The notes beneath the pieces were generated by a model that was given only the letters and a program-made list of their open reading frames with translations, searched no databases and was not told the origin of the DNA. From contig NZ_LOKW01000006.1 of assembly GCF_002211305.1 (NCBI RefSeq), positions 62,001 through 126,000 on the forward strand: a stretch of DNA of 64,000 nt, given 5' to 3'. The translations under genes were made by a program, and so were the position numbers. The stretch comes from Rhizobium sp. R634. GTDB lineage: Bacteria; Pseudomonadota; Alphaproteobacteria; Rhizobiales; Rhizobiaceae. Below, one piece after another: positions 26,374 to 34,051 of the stretch (position 1 is the first letter of the stretch; each line of letters opens with the position of its first letter).

Positions 26374-26691
26374 ATGACAAATGGGAATGATTATGGACAG
26401 ACGCGGGGCGGCGAGGAGCCCAAGGTGCGGGCACGGCGCTTCGGTATCGACCACACAAGCGGCAGGCTCATGCTCGGCTCTTTCAGCATCGGCATGCCGC
26501 GCTCGCGCCTGGCGCGGATGGCGATCGGCATTGCGCTAATTTTCTGTGGAGTGCTGGGGTTCCTTCCCATCCTCGGCTTCTGGATGCTGCCGCTCGGCTT
26601 CCTCGTGCTCTCGCATGATTTGCCGCTCGCTCGCCGGCTTCGGCGGCGGCTGGCGGTCTGGTGGCACCGACGGCGGAAGCCGGCGGGCTGA
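26374..26691 (+). CDS. Small integral membrane protein (PGPGW-like)
   Basis: A 105-residue protein with a basic N-terminal half and a membrane hairpin at about 47-82 (MAIGIALIFCGVLGFLPILG then FWMLPLGFLVLSHDLP). This resembles small PGPGW-type transmembrane proteins. It ends in an Arg-rich cytoplasmic tail. Role unknown. The ribosome site (GGTG) is weak. Confidence 0.65.
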   Translation: MTNGNDYGQTRGGEEPKVRARRFGIDHTSGRLMLGSFSIGMPRSRLARMAIGIALIFCGVLGFLPILGFWMLPLGFLVLSHDLPLARRLRRRLAVWWHRRRKPAG

Positions 26692-26780
26692 TGATTGCTT
26701 GGGGAACAGTGGATGGCTTTCTGCATTCACGATGTAGGGATGCGCAAGCAAGATCGCGCCGAGATGGCCTAGGTGAAGAA

Positions 26781-27092
26781 ATGAAAGCATTTTTTGTTCT
26801 CGCCCTGTCGGCGGCGACGATTCTCTCAGGCGCTCCCGCCCAAGCTCAGGTTGACAGCCGCGGTTTCGACGCTCGCGGCATCTGCCGCCGTCCCGAAGGT
26901 TGCGTCGTCGATCACGGTCAGGGCGGCAGCTATAACGGGCCTCGCAACTACCGCAATTTCAACGGCCGCAACGAGCGTGACGGCGGAAGTGACCGCGACA
27001 GGGACAACCGCCGCTACCGCTCTCAGAACAGAAGCGACAATCTCGGCGGCGATCACGCGCCGGATCGTCCCGCGGCAATAACTGTCGGCTGA
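26781..27092 (+). CDS. Exported Asn/Arg/Asp-rich protein
   Basis: A 103-residue protein with a signal peptide (MKAFFVLALSAATILSGAPA, cleavage after AQA). The mature chain is rich in Arg, Asn, Asp and Gly (NERDGGSDRDRDNRRYRSQN) and has one Cys pair (ICRRPEGC). It is probably periplasmic and disordered, with unknown function. The start at 26781 follows GGTGAAG; the frame extending upstream to 26661 overlaps the preceding gene and lacks a signal. A GGAAC motif with N18-TT spacing (26703-26727) may be its promoter. Confidence 0.65.
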   Translation: MKAFFVLALSAATILSGAPAQAQVDSRGFDARGICRRPEGCVVDHGQGGSYNGPRNYRNFNGRNERDGGSDRDRDNRRYRSQNRSDNLGGDHAPDRPAAITVG

Positions 27093-27122
27093 TGCTGGCA
27101 TGGGGTGGTCTGCCAGCCGTAT

Positions 27123-27461
27123 CTAGTTCGACCGCAATTCGCTCGCCTCGAAAATTCCGCTATTGCCCGGGTCGAGGCTGGTTGCCATCAGCAGGCTGCA
27201 GGCGGCGATGAGGAGGGCGAGCTTCAGCCCGTAAGACGCCACGGAGCCGCGTTGCCTGTGGTGCGGTGAGACGCGGCAGGGAGCGATATAGTAGTTGTAG
27301 TAAAAGTGCGGGTCACTCGTTTCCCGCAGGTTCTGGTAGACGTGGGGAGGGATATCCGCGTGTTTTACCGGTCGGGAGCCGGAGAATTTTACCAGCAGAT
27401 CCCGAGTTTCCGCATCATATGCCGCACGCATGTGCTTCGATTTGAGGGCGGCCCAATCCAT
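27123..27461 (-). CDS. KTSC-domain protein with C-terminal membrane helix
   Basis: A 112-residue protein. Residues 10-60 match the KTSC domain (AYDAETRDLLVKFSGS, VPPHVY-like IPPHVYQNL, HFYYNYYI), a small fold of lysyl-tRNA-synthetase-like or stand-alone proteins with no known function. A hydrophobic helix follows at about 78-95 (LKLALLIAACSLLMATS), so the domain is probably anchored to the membrane, which is less usual. It lies just left of tRNA-Cys in the chromosomal part. Confidence 0.7.
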   Translation of the reverse strand: MDWAALKSKHMRAAYDAETRDLLVKFSGSRPVKHADIPPHVYQNLRETSDPHFYYNYYIAPCRVSPHHRQRGSVASYGLKLALLIAACSLLMATSLDPGNSGIFEASELRSN

Positions 27462-27731
27462 CGCGGCTCCTACACAGATTCCATGCCCTCCCGATGAAAT
27501 AAGATGTCCGGACGGTGATCGAAGTCAAGCTTGGGATTTGTTTCAAATACCATCCTTGGCAGGAAATGGAGCATCGTCACCGGTTAGAAACCTTGGTCTG
27601 CGACGGATCGTTCCAGGATAGGAAAATGACCTTTTCGGGAGCATCGAAACGCCGTTTTTCCGAAATGCCCTCTTGCGATTTCCTTACGATCATTCTAAAC
27701 GCTCGCCACGGCTCGGACAACGAGCGGGTGA

Positions 27732-27805
27732 GGCCTCGTGGCGGAGTGGTGACGCAGAGGACTGCAAATCCTTGTACCCCGGTTCAATTCCGGGCGAGGC
27801 CTCCA
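27732..27805 (+). tRNA. tRNA-Cys (anticodon GCA), target of element integration
   Basis: A complete 74-nt cloverleaf: acceptor GGCCTCG / CGAGGCC, discriminator T, encoded CCA, anticodon loop CTGCAAA. Its 3' 44 nt (27762-27805) plus four A residues are repeated exactly at 47387-47433. The integrating element therefore rebuilt the 3' half here, and the tRNA remains functional. Confidence 0.95.
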
Positions 27806-27808
27806 AAA
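27762..27808 (+). repeat. attL core (47-bp direct repeat, left copy)
   Basis: Runs from the tRNA-Cys anticodon loop (CTGCAAATCC...) through the CCA end and AAAA. Identical over 47 bp to 47387-47433. Confidence 0.93.
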
Positions 27809-27934
27809 ATTTCACCATATATTTCAGGGGCTTATGGCGCCATTATCGCGGCGCCGTCTATGTTTCATGTCGCGTGATGTTGCGTCTAGTTTCCTTTGGT
27901 TTCCGGACGCTTTCCATCATTAGCGGCAAATCCA

Positions 27935-27955
27935 TGCAACATGATTTGCAACATG
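27935..27955 (+). repeat. Paired TGCAACATG sites near attL (candidate integrase arm sites)
   Basis: TGCAACATG occurs at 27935-27943 and 27947-27955, 12 bp apart. An inverted relative (GATGTTGCG) lies at 27876-27884. A matching pair, TGCAACACG, lies beside attR, so these are probably arm-type binding sites of the tyrosine integrase. Confidence 0.5.
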
Positions 27956-28023
27956 CGGCGCTGGCGATGGGACGCCTAAAAGTTTTCCACAGACTGATGC
28001 AGGGGCTCCAGCCCAAGGCGTAT

Positions 28024-29568
28024 TCAAAGACCCAGGATTGCCGCAAGTATCCCCACTAAGCCAACCTGAACTGGCTTAAAGGGGGCTGATGGAAATATCA
28101 CCACGGCGTCGATAAGTCGCCGGAACTCGCCCATACATTCGCCTCGTGGATCAGCCACGGTCAGACGATCCGCCAGGTGGCGGACAGCGGTTTCGTGCGC
28201 GACAGCGGCGGCAGCCCGAAAATCCGCTGCCCCGGCGACCTCCACAGAAAGGAGCCGCGTCAGATCTGCTACAGCTGCGTCAAGCGGGGGGCGGCGGGTT
28301 GCAAATTGCTCGATCGAAACCAGTTCTTGCAGGTAAGCGTCCAGAAGGCGTTCGAGCTCGCGCTTGCGCTTCGCAAGTTCGCGCTTGATGCGGTTCCGGC
28401 CGGTTGCATTCTCTGGCGTCAGGCGGCGGCGTTCTTCGAGATAGGTTTCGACATACAGGGCGACGGTGGCCGGGTTATCCAGTCGCTCAGCCAGGCCGCG
28501 AACGACGGCAGTCTCGATGGCACTCAGCTGATAGCGCCGCTTATGGCCGCACGTTCCGCTTTCGCGCGATCGCGAGCATCTGAGGCGCTGATGGCCGTTG
28601 GTCTTCCCGTCTATCGTCATGCCGCTGCCGCATTCGCCGCAGCGCAATAGGCCGGACAGAATTCGCTTGTTTCGAGATTGGGAGCCGCCCCGCGGCTTCA
28701 TCCCGCGAAGCCGGGCGTTTACCTCTTCGGCAGTCTCGGGGTCGACTATCCGAAGATTGGGGACGTCGACGACATGCCATTCGCTTTCCGGGTTCATACG
28801 GCTTATGCGCTTGCCGGTGTCAGGATCTCGAACCATGCGCAGGCGGTTCCAAACCATGCGCCCGGAATAGATCGGGTTGCGCAGGATGCCGTTCAGCCGG
28901 GTCGGTGATCCATAGATCGTCGATGCGTTCCATACGGCCCCGCGCGGCGGCGGAACCTCTTCCCGGTTCAGCCCGTAGGCGATCGCGCGCGGGTTATTCC
29001 CGGCGGCGAATTCGGCAAAGATGCGTTTAACGATCGCGGCTTCGTCCGGATCGATCGACAGTTCGCCCGGCTTGCCGAGGACAGGCTTGTAACCGTAAGC
29101 CTTGCCGCCGGCCGAAAGACCTTCCTTGACGCGGCCGGAAAGACCGCGCCGGACCTTGTTCGCGAGGTCGGTTAGGTAGAGCGAGCCGACAAGGCCCCTG
29201 ATCCCGATCTGAACCGCGTCGGCCTTGCCGTCATGAACGGCGATGATATCGATGCCGATGAACTGCAGACGCTTGAAGATCGCGGCCAGATCCTCCTGAT
29301 CGCGTGACAAACGATCGAGCGCCTCGACCACAACGACGTCGAATGTCCGCGACTTCGCCCGTTCGAGCAGCAGCAGAAGACCGTCCCGGCCGAACAGTGA
29401 TGCCCCCGAGCGGGCGCGGTCTGAAAATATTTCCCCGATCTCATACCCCTGCCGATCGGCAAACGATCGGCATAGCGAAATCTGATCTTCAATCGATCGA
29501 TCCAATTGAAGCTCTGACGAGAACCGCGCGTACACGGCTGCGACTTTTGCCTTGGCTGTGACGTTCAT
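28024..29568 (-). CDS. Large serine recombinase
   Basis: A 514-residue serine-type site-specific recombinase. The N-terminal resolvase domain has the catalytic Ser in AAVYARFSSELQ (near residue 15) and the VVEALDRLSRDQEDL segment with catalytic Arg near 95. A Recombinase domain follows (KAYGYKPV, then NPRAIAYGLNREEVPPPRG), then a zinc ribbon (CGECGSGM...CSRSRESGTCGH at about 315-345) and a coiled-coil tail. ATG 29568 is preferred; the frame extending to 29667 overlaps a small gene. It sits next to attL and points towards the tRNA, although the att sites are of tyrosine-integrase type. Confidence 0.9.
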   Translation of the reverse strand: MNVTAKAKVAAVYARFSSELQLDRSIEDQISLCRSFADRQGYEIGEIFSDRARSGASLFGRDGLLLLLERAKSRTFDVVVVEALDRLSRDQEDLAAIFKRLQFIGIDIIAVHDGKADAVQIGIRGLVGSLYLTDLANKVRRGLSGRVKEGLSAGGKAYGYKPVLGKPGELSIDPDEAAIVKRIFAEFAAGNNPRAIAYGLNREEVPPPRGAVWNASTIYGSPTRLNGILRNPIYSGRMVWNRLRMVRDPDTGKRISRMNPESEWHVVDVPNLRIVDPETAEEVNARLRGMKPRGGSQSRNKRILSGLLRCGECGSGMTIDGKTNGHQRLRCSRSRESGTCGHKRRYQLSAIETAVVRGLAERLDNPATVALYVETYLEERRRLTPENATGRNRIKRELAKRKRELERLLDAYLQELVSIEQFATRRPPLDAAVADLTRLLSVEVAGAADFRAAAAVAHETAVRHLADRLTVADPRGECMGEFRRLIDAVVIFPSAPFKPVQVGLVGILAAILGL

Positions 29569-29692
29569 CGGCTTCCCCGTCTTCCTGCGGATTTGACAGA
29601 CCGAAATGGTCGCATCTTGCCGCGTCGCGGGCGAGAGCACGAACGAAGGCAGCGAATGTCGGATCAAGGGCGGGGTCTGACGAGAACGTCAT
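29489..29692 (-). CDS. Small protein preceding the serine recombinase
   Basis: A 67-codon frame starting at ATG 29692 with AAAGG 7 nt upstream. It overlaps the recombinase start by 80 nt. The N-terminal half (DPTFAAFVRALARDAARCDH) resembles the short conserved proteins often found directly upstream of serine recombinases in alphaproteobacterial elements (from memory). The C-terminal third, inside the overlap, looks non-conserved. Confidence 0.45.
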   Translation of the reverse strand: MTFSSDPALDPTFAAFVRALARDAARCDHFGLSNPQEDGEADERHSQGKSRSRVRAVLVRASIGSID

Positions 29693-29825
29693 GTGCGGGC
29701 CTTTCGGAAATCTGACGTGATTTCGGATTGGCACTAATCCGTGCACAATTTTCGCTTGTGCGCAATTTTGATTTAATCCATCGCACCGGCCGACGGCAGC
29801 GGGCCTCGGCCGGCGCATCATCGCT

Positions 29826-30233
29826 TCAGCGCGCGCTTGCGACAGCCGCCTGTCCACGCCGCAGTATATCAATCAGCTGCTCGAACCCAAGTTCAGCTTC
29901 TTCGGCCTCAAAGCGCACCAACAGGCGATATTGCAGATCGGCCTCGCCGGCCGTGGCAGGTTTGAAATCGAGCAGCTTCTCGATAAGTAGCGATCGTTCG
30001 CGCTTCAGGGCATCGCTCAAAATGTCGAGATAAGTTCCGGCCGCATTCACCTGGCCGTTGGTCTCAAAGCGCGGCTGCGCCATTACGCCTAAGCAAAATT
30101 CAGCGCAGGCGGACAGGGCGTCGAAGAGGCCTGCAAATTGATTGATGTCCTGGGGGACGGCCTCGATTATGGACGGGAATACGGTTGCGTCCTTGCTCTG
30201 CGAGCCAGTTGCGATATAGGCATGGTCAGCCAT
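29826..30233 (-). CDS. Hypothetical protein
   Basis: A 135-residue soluble, mostly helical protein with no recognised domain. The segment AGTYLDILSDALKRERSLLI followed by acidic EAEEAELGFEQLIDILRR suggests helix bundles. GGAG lies about 8 nt before the ATG. It is transcribed away from the RHH regulator; the spacer between them holds a perfect 13-bp inverted repeat. Confidence 0.6.
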   Translation of the reverse strand: MADHAYIATGSQSKDATVFPSIIEAVPQDINQFAGLFDALSACAEFCLGVMAQPRFETNGQVNAAGTYLDILSDALKRERSLLIEKLLDFKPATAGEADLQYRLLVRFEAEEAELGFEQLIDILRRGQAAVASAR

Positions 30234-30265
30234 ATCAATCTCCTCGTAAGATTGTTTGCGGTTAG

Positions 30266-30297
30266 GATCGAGGCGAGATTGCCGTCTCGCCTCGATC
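30266..30297. promoter_or_regulatory. Perfect 13-bp inverted repeat, candidate RHH operator or terminator
   Basis: GATCGAGGCGAGA (30266-30278) and its exact complement (30285-30297) enclose a 6-nt loop, 25 nt before the RHH gene. TGCTTTTTAG follows on the plus strand. With no plus-strand gene upstream, an operator for the adjacent RHH protein is as likely as a terminator that shields it. Confidence 0.5.
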
Positions 30298-30322
30298 TGC
30301 TTTTTAGTCTAGATGTTATTTC

Positions 30323-30532
30323 ATGAATGATCGAGATATAAATCTAGAAGAAAAGAAGCGCGGTCGACCGGCGATCGGCCGGGGCGAGCAGATCAACGTC
30401 ATGGTTCGGCCGGAAATCACGCAAGCTATCGATGCTGCAGCCGCAGCGCAGACGGATCAACCTGCGCGGTCGGAAATGGTCCGCCGTATCATCAGGGAAT
30501 GGCTCGTCGAGCGCGGGTATCTACCGGAATAA
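30323..30532 (+). CDS. Ribbon-helix-helix DNA-binding protein
   Basis: A 69-residue protein. A basic N terminus (EEKKRGRPAIGRGE) precedes a beta strand QINVMVRPEIT and two helices (QAIDAAAAAQ; ARSEMVRRIIREWLVERG), the typical MetJ/Arc fold. It probably represses its own promoter through the inverted repeat just upstream. No toxin partner is adjacent on the same strand, so it is likely a regulator and not an antitoxin. Confidence 0.75.
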   Translation: MNDRDINLEEKKRGRPAIGRGEQINVMVRPEITQAIDAAAAAQTDQPARSEMVRRIIREWLVERGYLPE

Positions 30533-30549
30533 GCACTTAGGCGCCGCCG

Positions 30550-30861
30550 CTAAGTAAGGTCGTCGACCGAAATCGCGAGCGCAACGGCGATCTTCTCGAA
30601 CGTTTCGATGCTGCGGGCGCGCTCGCCGCTCTCGATCTGCGAAAGATCGCTGATGCTAATCGCTGCCTTCTCCGCAAGTTCGTCCGCGGACAGCCCTCGG
30701 AATTCTCGCCAAACCTTTACTGGATGTTCGCCGTTGACAAACCGTTCGACGTATTCTGAGGGGATCAGTTCTTCATTCCCGTCTAAAAGACGCTGGTGGA
30801 AGGAGCGGACCGCCTCCTCGTCCTGTTGATCTTCTGGGGGGTGGTCAGGTCGGTTATTCAT
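30550..30861 (-). CDS. XRE-family HTH regulator (antitoxin-like)
   Basis: About 103 residues. The acidic N-terminal half (DEEAVRSFHQRLLDGNEELI) resembles antitoxin dimerisation segments. The C-terminal half is a clear helix-turn-helix (KVWREFRGLSADELAEKAAI then SDLSQIESGERARSIETFEK). This is the arrangement of HTH antitoxins, but no toxin gene accompanies it, so it may be an orphan or the element's repressor. ATG 30861 is preferred over a long frame reaching 31146. Confidence 0.75.
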   Translation of the reverse strand: MNNRPDHPPEDQQDEEAVRSFHQRLLDGNEELIPSEYVERFVNGEHPVKVWREFRGLSADELAEKAAISISDLSQIESGERARSIETFEKIAVALAISVDDLT

Positions 30862-31010
30862 CGCCGGGTATCCTGGTTTCGCGGTGCTCAACATCGCAGC
30901 ATTGCTCAATCTATGCGCAACTGTCGAAGGTGCAATCAAAACTGTGCGAAGCCTACAATTTAGGTCGCACTGTAGTTGTGATTTTTTCATCTCGTGCGTA
31001 TTAGCGGAAC

Positions 31011-32174
31011 ATGAAGAGAAACGATTTCCAACGGCGGCATTGGCATCGTTCGCGCGCGGCAAACGAACTGCGCCGGCGCAATCGAGGGAAGCATGCAAAA
31101 CGCATCCGCATATGGGTAGGCGAGGATGTTGCATTCGCCATCTCAAGCAGGGCGCCGACCAAGCCCCCAGCGATCATGTGCCTGGAGCGCAATACGGTCG
31201 AAGTTACGGAATTCCTTGAAAACCTGCGGCGTCGCCTTCTGCGGCCAATTGCGAACCCAAAATGGCTTACGAAGACAACCGGAAATTCGCTGCAGAAGGT
31301 GAAAGGCTACCTCGATTTCGGGGCGATCAAGGAGATCTCAACCGCAGCGGCCCTCGTTTTAGCGGCAGAATATGAACGCGTTGTTTCGATCATTGGGGAG
31401 CCTCCGCCGCTCATCAACCTAGATGAGTGGAACGAAGATGTCATCCTGCGTCTGTGGCAGTTGGGTTTCTTCACGACGATTGGAATAACCCCTAAGCCTG
31501 ATCAATTCATGACGTCGAGTGAAGATGTCATGACCTTGCGCTTCCTAAGCGGGTCAAATGCGCAGGAGACTGAAGCAGCTGACAAGATGCTAGTCGAGCT
31601 CGGAAACTTTCTTGATCCAGATAACGATTTGCCGGAAGAAATCCGGTTGCCGCTCACAACTGCCCTTTCGGAAGCAATGATCAATGTTCGCCGCCACGCA
31701 TACCCAGATGACCATAGGTTTCGCTTTAAACACATCAACAGATGGTGGTTAACCGGTTCAGCGGATCGAGCGCGACGAAAGCTCACAGTTGTGATATACG
31801 ATCAAGGAGCGACAATTCCGATCACATACTCGAAACTTTCCGAAAGTCTGGACATTAGGGAGTGGATCTTGTCGATAGTGCGGATTGCCCCTAAATCGGA
31901 TAATCCGTTTGCCGAGGACGGCGCTCGTATTGCCGCAGCGGCAAAATTTGGCAATACACAGACCGGGAAGTCCTATCGAGGAAAGGGCCTGCCGGATATG
32001 CAGAATGCGATCGACTGTTGCGAAAATGGGCGACTTACGATTTTAAGCCGAGGTGGCCGATATGTTTACGAAGGCAAAGACAGAACGAGCATTGCCTCTT
32101 ACCCCTGTTCGATCGGGGGCACTCTCATTGAATGGACGCTCACGCTTCCCTCAGACCCCGGGCGAACGGTGTAG
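31011..32174 (+). CDS. GHKL-type ATP-binding protein
   Basis: A 387-residue protein. The N-terminal 40 residues are very basic. Residues 100-175 are unassigned, and 205-380 form a histidine-kinase-like ATPase domain. The N box has SEAMINVRRHAY (Glu221, Asn225, His229), the G1 box VIYDQGA (Asp264, Gly266), the G2 loop GKSYRGKGLPDM (320-330) and the G3 segment IGGTLIEW (368-375). No histidine phosphoacceptor or transmembrane segment is seen, so it resembles SpoIIAB-like ATPases more than sensor kinases. The STAS-like gene starts 1 nt after its stop. Base composition is visibly more AT-rich than the flanking chromosome. Confidence 0.82.
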   Translation: MKRNDFQRRHWHRSRAANELRRRNRGKHAKRIRIWVGEDVAFAISSRAPTKPPAIMCLERNTVEVTEFLENLRRRLLRPIANPKWLTKTTGNSLQKVKGYLDFGAIKEISTAAALVLAAEYERVVSIIGEPPPLINLDEWNEDVILRLWQLGFFTTIGITPKPDQFMTSSEDVMTLRFLSGSNAQETEAADKMLVELGNFLDPDNDLPEEIRLPLTTALSEAMINVRRHAYPDDHRFRFKHINRWWLTGSADRARRKLTVVIYDQGATIPITYSKLSESLDIREWILSIVRIAPKSDNPFAEDGARIAAAAKFGNTQTGKSYRGKGLPDMQNAIDCCENGRLTILSRGGRYVYEGKDRTSIASYPCSIGGTLIEWTLTLPSDPGRTV

Positions 32175-32175
32175 C

Positions 32176-32514
32176 ATGGTATCGATCAAAGTTGTCGACT
32201 TTTCATCTTACCCCGCCGGGCGGGATGCAAAAGACGGCCCAGACAACGGCGCAAAATTTCGCGACGAAGTCCTTGTACCGGCGCTCCGCAAAGCGCTTGC
32301 AGAAGGGGAAAAGGTCTCTGTAGTCCTTGATGACGTCAAGAGCTATGGGTCGTCTTTCCTCGAAGAAGCGTTCGGGGGTCTATTACGGGTAGGGAAGTTC
32401 AAGCGTTCAGAGTTGAAGCGGATCCTTGAGATCAAGGCGGAACGACCCGTGTATTTTACGATCAAACGCCAGATCGAAGCGATCATCGAAGAGGCTCCTA
32501 CCACTGATAGGTGA
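32176..32514 (+). CDS. STAS-like domain protein (DUF4325)
   Basis: A 112-residue protein matching STAS-like DUF4325. The core strand VSVVLDDVKSYGSSFLEEAF near residues 47-66 is followed by GGLLR, the family hallmark, and a C-terminal helix follows. STAS folds usually act as phosphorylated or ligand-regulated switch proteins opposite a GHKL ATPase (as SpoIIAA opposite SpoIIAB). Here the gene is tightly coupled to a GHKL gene, with a 1-nt gap, and continues into the third gene of the cassette. Partner exchange is inferred, not shown. Confidence 0.82.
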   Translation: MVSIKVVDFSSYPAGRDAKDGPDNGAKFRDEVLVPALRKALAEGEKVSVVLDDVKSYGSSFLEEAFGGLLRVGKFKRSELKRILEIKAERPVYFTIKRQIEAIIEEAPTTDR

Positions 32515-33082
32515 TAGTGGCATTTACACTTTTTTGACGACCTTGGCGCCGGGCGTTATCTCGTTTGCGTTGGGCGCCGCATGGCAATCTTGGCGCGCTT
32601 CTTCGTCGGAAGCCGCAGCGCAAATAAATGACTTACTCAAAGACGTACGCGAACTTGAGACGCTCGCGACCGAATATTGGACCCAAGGCGGGTCAGCCAA
32701 GCCCGAGATGAAGGCTCTTGAAGTGAAAATTCGCGGCATGACCTTTGTCATAGCCGGGTTCGAAGAGCAGGCGGAAACGCTATTCCCAAAATACAAGAAG
32801 CAGTACGAGCAATGCGTCGACGCGCTCTTCAGAGCCGCAACTGGCGGAAAATTCGAAACTAAAGGTCGAAAGGCCGACTTCGCGCGAGCCATTTCAGTGA
32901 AAGAAGCAGCGGCAGACTTGATTTCGGTCGCACGGAAAGCGCGCCAACAAAGTGCAGCATTCTCGGCGGTGGGCTGGTTCATCAGGCTAAAGGCTATCTG
33001 GCTTCTTAAGTTCTTGTCGTTTCCACTCCGTTGGCTGTCAGCAAGGAGAATGCGTCCCCTTTTCGACAGTCAGGGGGATTGA
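32504..33082 (+). CDS. Membrane-anchored helical protein, third gene of the GHKL/STAS cassette
   Basis: About 192 residues. An N-terminal hydrophobic helix (LTTLAPGVISFALGAAWQSW) would anchor it in the membrane. A helical cytoplasmic region of about 140 residues follows, with motifs VRELETLATEYWTQG and FEEQAETLFPKYKKQYEQC. A second hydrophobic segment (IWLLKFLSFPLRWL) lies near the C terminus. No in-frame ATG precedes the anchor; CTG 32504 with GAAGAGG 9 nt upstream, or TTG 32534, are possible starts, and the STAS-like stop overlaps by 11 nt. No family recognised. It is a candidate effector or signalling output of the cassette. Confidence 0.6.
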   Translation: MIGDSGIYTFLTTLAPGVISFALGAAWQSWRASSSEAAAQINDLLKDVRELETLATEYWTQGGSAKPEMKALEVKIRGMTFVIAGFEEQAETLFPKYKKQYEQCVDALFRAATGGKFETKGRKADFARAISVKEAAADLISVARKARQQSAAFSAVGWFIRLKAIWLLKFLSFPLRWLSARRMRPLFDSQGD

Positions 33083-33161
33083 ACAGCAAGCCGCCGCGTC
33101 GCTTCCTGCAGGGACGTCAGCGGGACAACCGATTGCCGACGACCCTCTGCGAATTCGTCTT

Positions 33162-33614
33162 TCAATGCCGGCCGTAGGCCACCCCTTCCTGCGCGAGGCC
33201 CATCGAGATAGCAGCGAGAGCCTCATCGCGGCGCCGATACGCGGTCGGCCGGCTCCATCCCCGGCGATCGCAGGCTTCGCCGAAGGTCATGCCGTGCGTA
33301 AGCTTGGCCCTGACCCAATGTTTCAGGACGCGCGCCGCCCCGGGCTGATCCTTCAGGTATGTCGCTTGCCACCATATCGCTCGCTCAAGCTGACTGACGC
33401 GCGCGGGCGCGAGCGCCCGGCGCATCGGCCTGATTTCGATCGGCGGCCAACCGTCGAAGTCCTCGTCGGACGTGATCAGCGCAAGGTTCGGCATATTCGA
33501 TCGAAGACCGGCCGGGCCGACCCGCCCGGCTGCCCGGTTCGCCCATCGAACTGCTTCAAGCAGTTCTTCGCCGACGATTTTCGGCGTCCAGACATCTGCA
33601 AAATCCATATGCAC
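33162..33614 (-). CDS. DUF6362-like phage protein
   Basis: A 150-residue protein. The C-terminal part matches DUF6362-type proteins: WWQATYLKDQPGAARVLKHW, then GMTFGEACDRRGWSRPTAYR, which reads as a helix-turn-helix for a terminase-small-like or regulatory DNA-binding role. The N-terminal part is unassigned. It is the last gene of the leftward operon. No terminase large subunit is found, so a packaging role cannot be claimed. Confidence 0.65.
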   Translation of the reverse strand: MHMDFADVWTPKIVGEELLEAVRWANRAAGRVGPAGLRSNMPNLALITSDEDFDGWPPIEIRPMRRALAPARVSQLERAIWWQATYLKDQPGAARVLKHWVRAKLTHGMTFGEACDRRGWSRPTAYRRRDEALAAISMGLAQEGVAYGRH

Positions 33615-33682
33615 GGCTGCGGCCCTTCATCCAGCGTGACGGCGAAAATGTTGCGAAATGTCACGGTTTCAAAGGGTTCGCG

Positions 33683-34006
33683 TCACGCTGCAGATCGCGC
33701 TTTTGACGCGAATGGTATCATCGTGATCTTGCTCGGCTGCCGATATCCGCCGCGCTCAATCGACACATAGCCAAGCCGGGAAAGAGCATCCAATGCCAAT
33801 CTCAGCGTTTTCAAATGAACGCCGGCGCGTCTCGCGATCTCGATCGGCTTTTGAAACAGGGTGCCGTTCTGGTCGGTATCTTCCACGAGCATAAAGGCGA
33901 CGCGGAAGCCGGAATGCGAGATCCGGGGGTCGCGCCGAGCGCGGTTAAGCCAGGCCGTGCGATCCTTGGATTTGACGAATAAAATTGCGTTTCTTGCCTC
34001 GGTCAT
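33683..34006 (-). CDS. Winged-helix DNA-binding protein
   Basis: About 107 residues. The segment PIEIARRAGVHLKTLRLALD and LSRLGYVSIERGGYRQPSKI forms a winged helix of the kind seen in phage replication or regulatory proteins. ATG 34006 is chosen because AGGAGG lies 5 nt before it; an upstream TTG has no ribosome site. The 16-bp motif at 34052-34067 lies 46 nt upstream. Confidence 0.7.
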   Translation of the reverse strand: MTEARNAILFVKSKDRTAWLNRARRDPRISHSGFRVAFMLVEDTDQNGTLFQKPIEIARRAGVHLKTLRLALDALSRLGYVSIERGGYRQPSKITMIPFASKARSAA

Positions 34007-34051
34007 TTCATCCTCCTTCAAAGTTCGGCACGGTCCTCAGAGCGTAACCGT

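Noticed and set aside
30323..30861. RHH and XRE genes as one toxin-antitoxin pair
   Set aside because: They are convergent, both look like DNA-binding proteins, and neither has a toxin-like neighbour.
32426..32503. Upstream extension of the third cassette gene to TTG 32426
   Set aside because: This would overlap the STAS-like gene by nearly 90 nt without a ribosome site, and the added residues are shadow-like. A start near 32504-32534 is more plausible.
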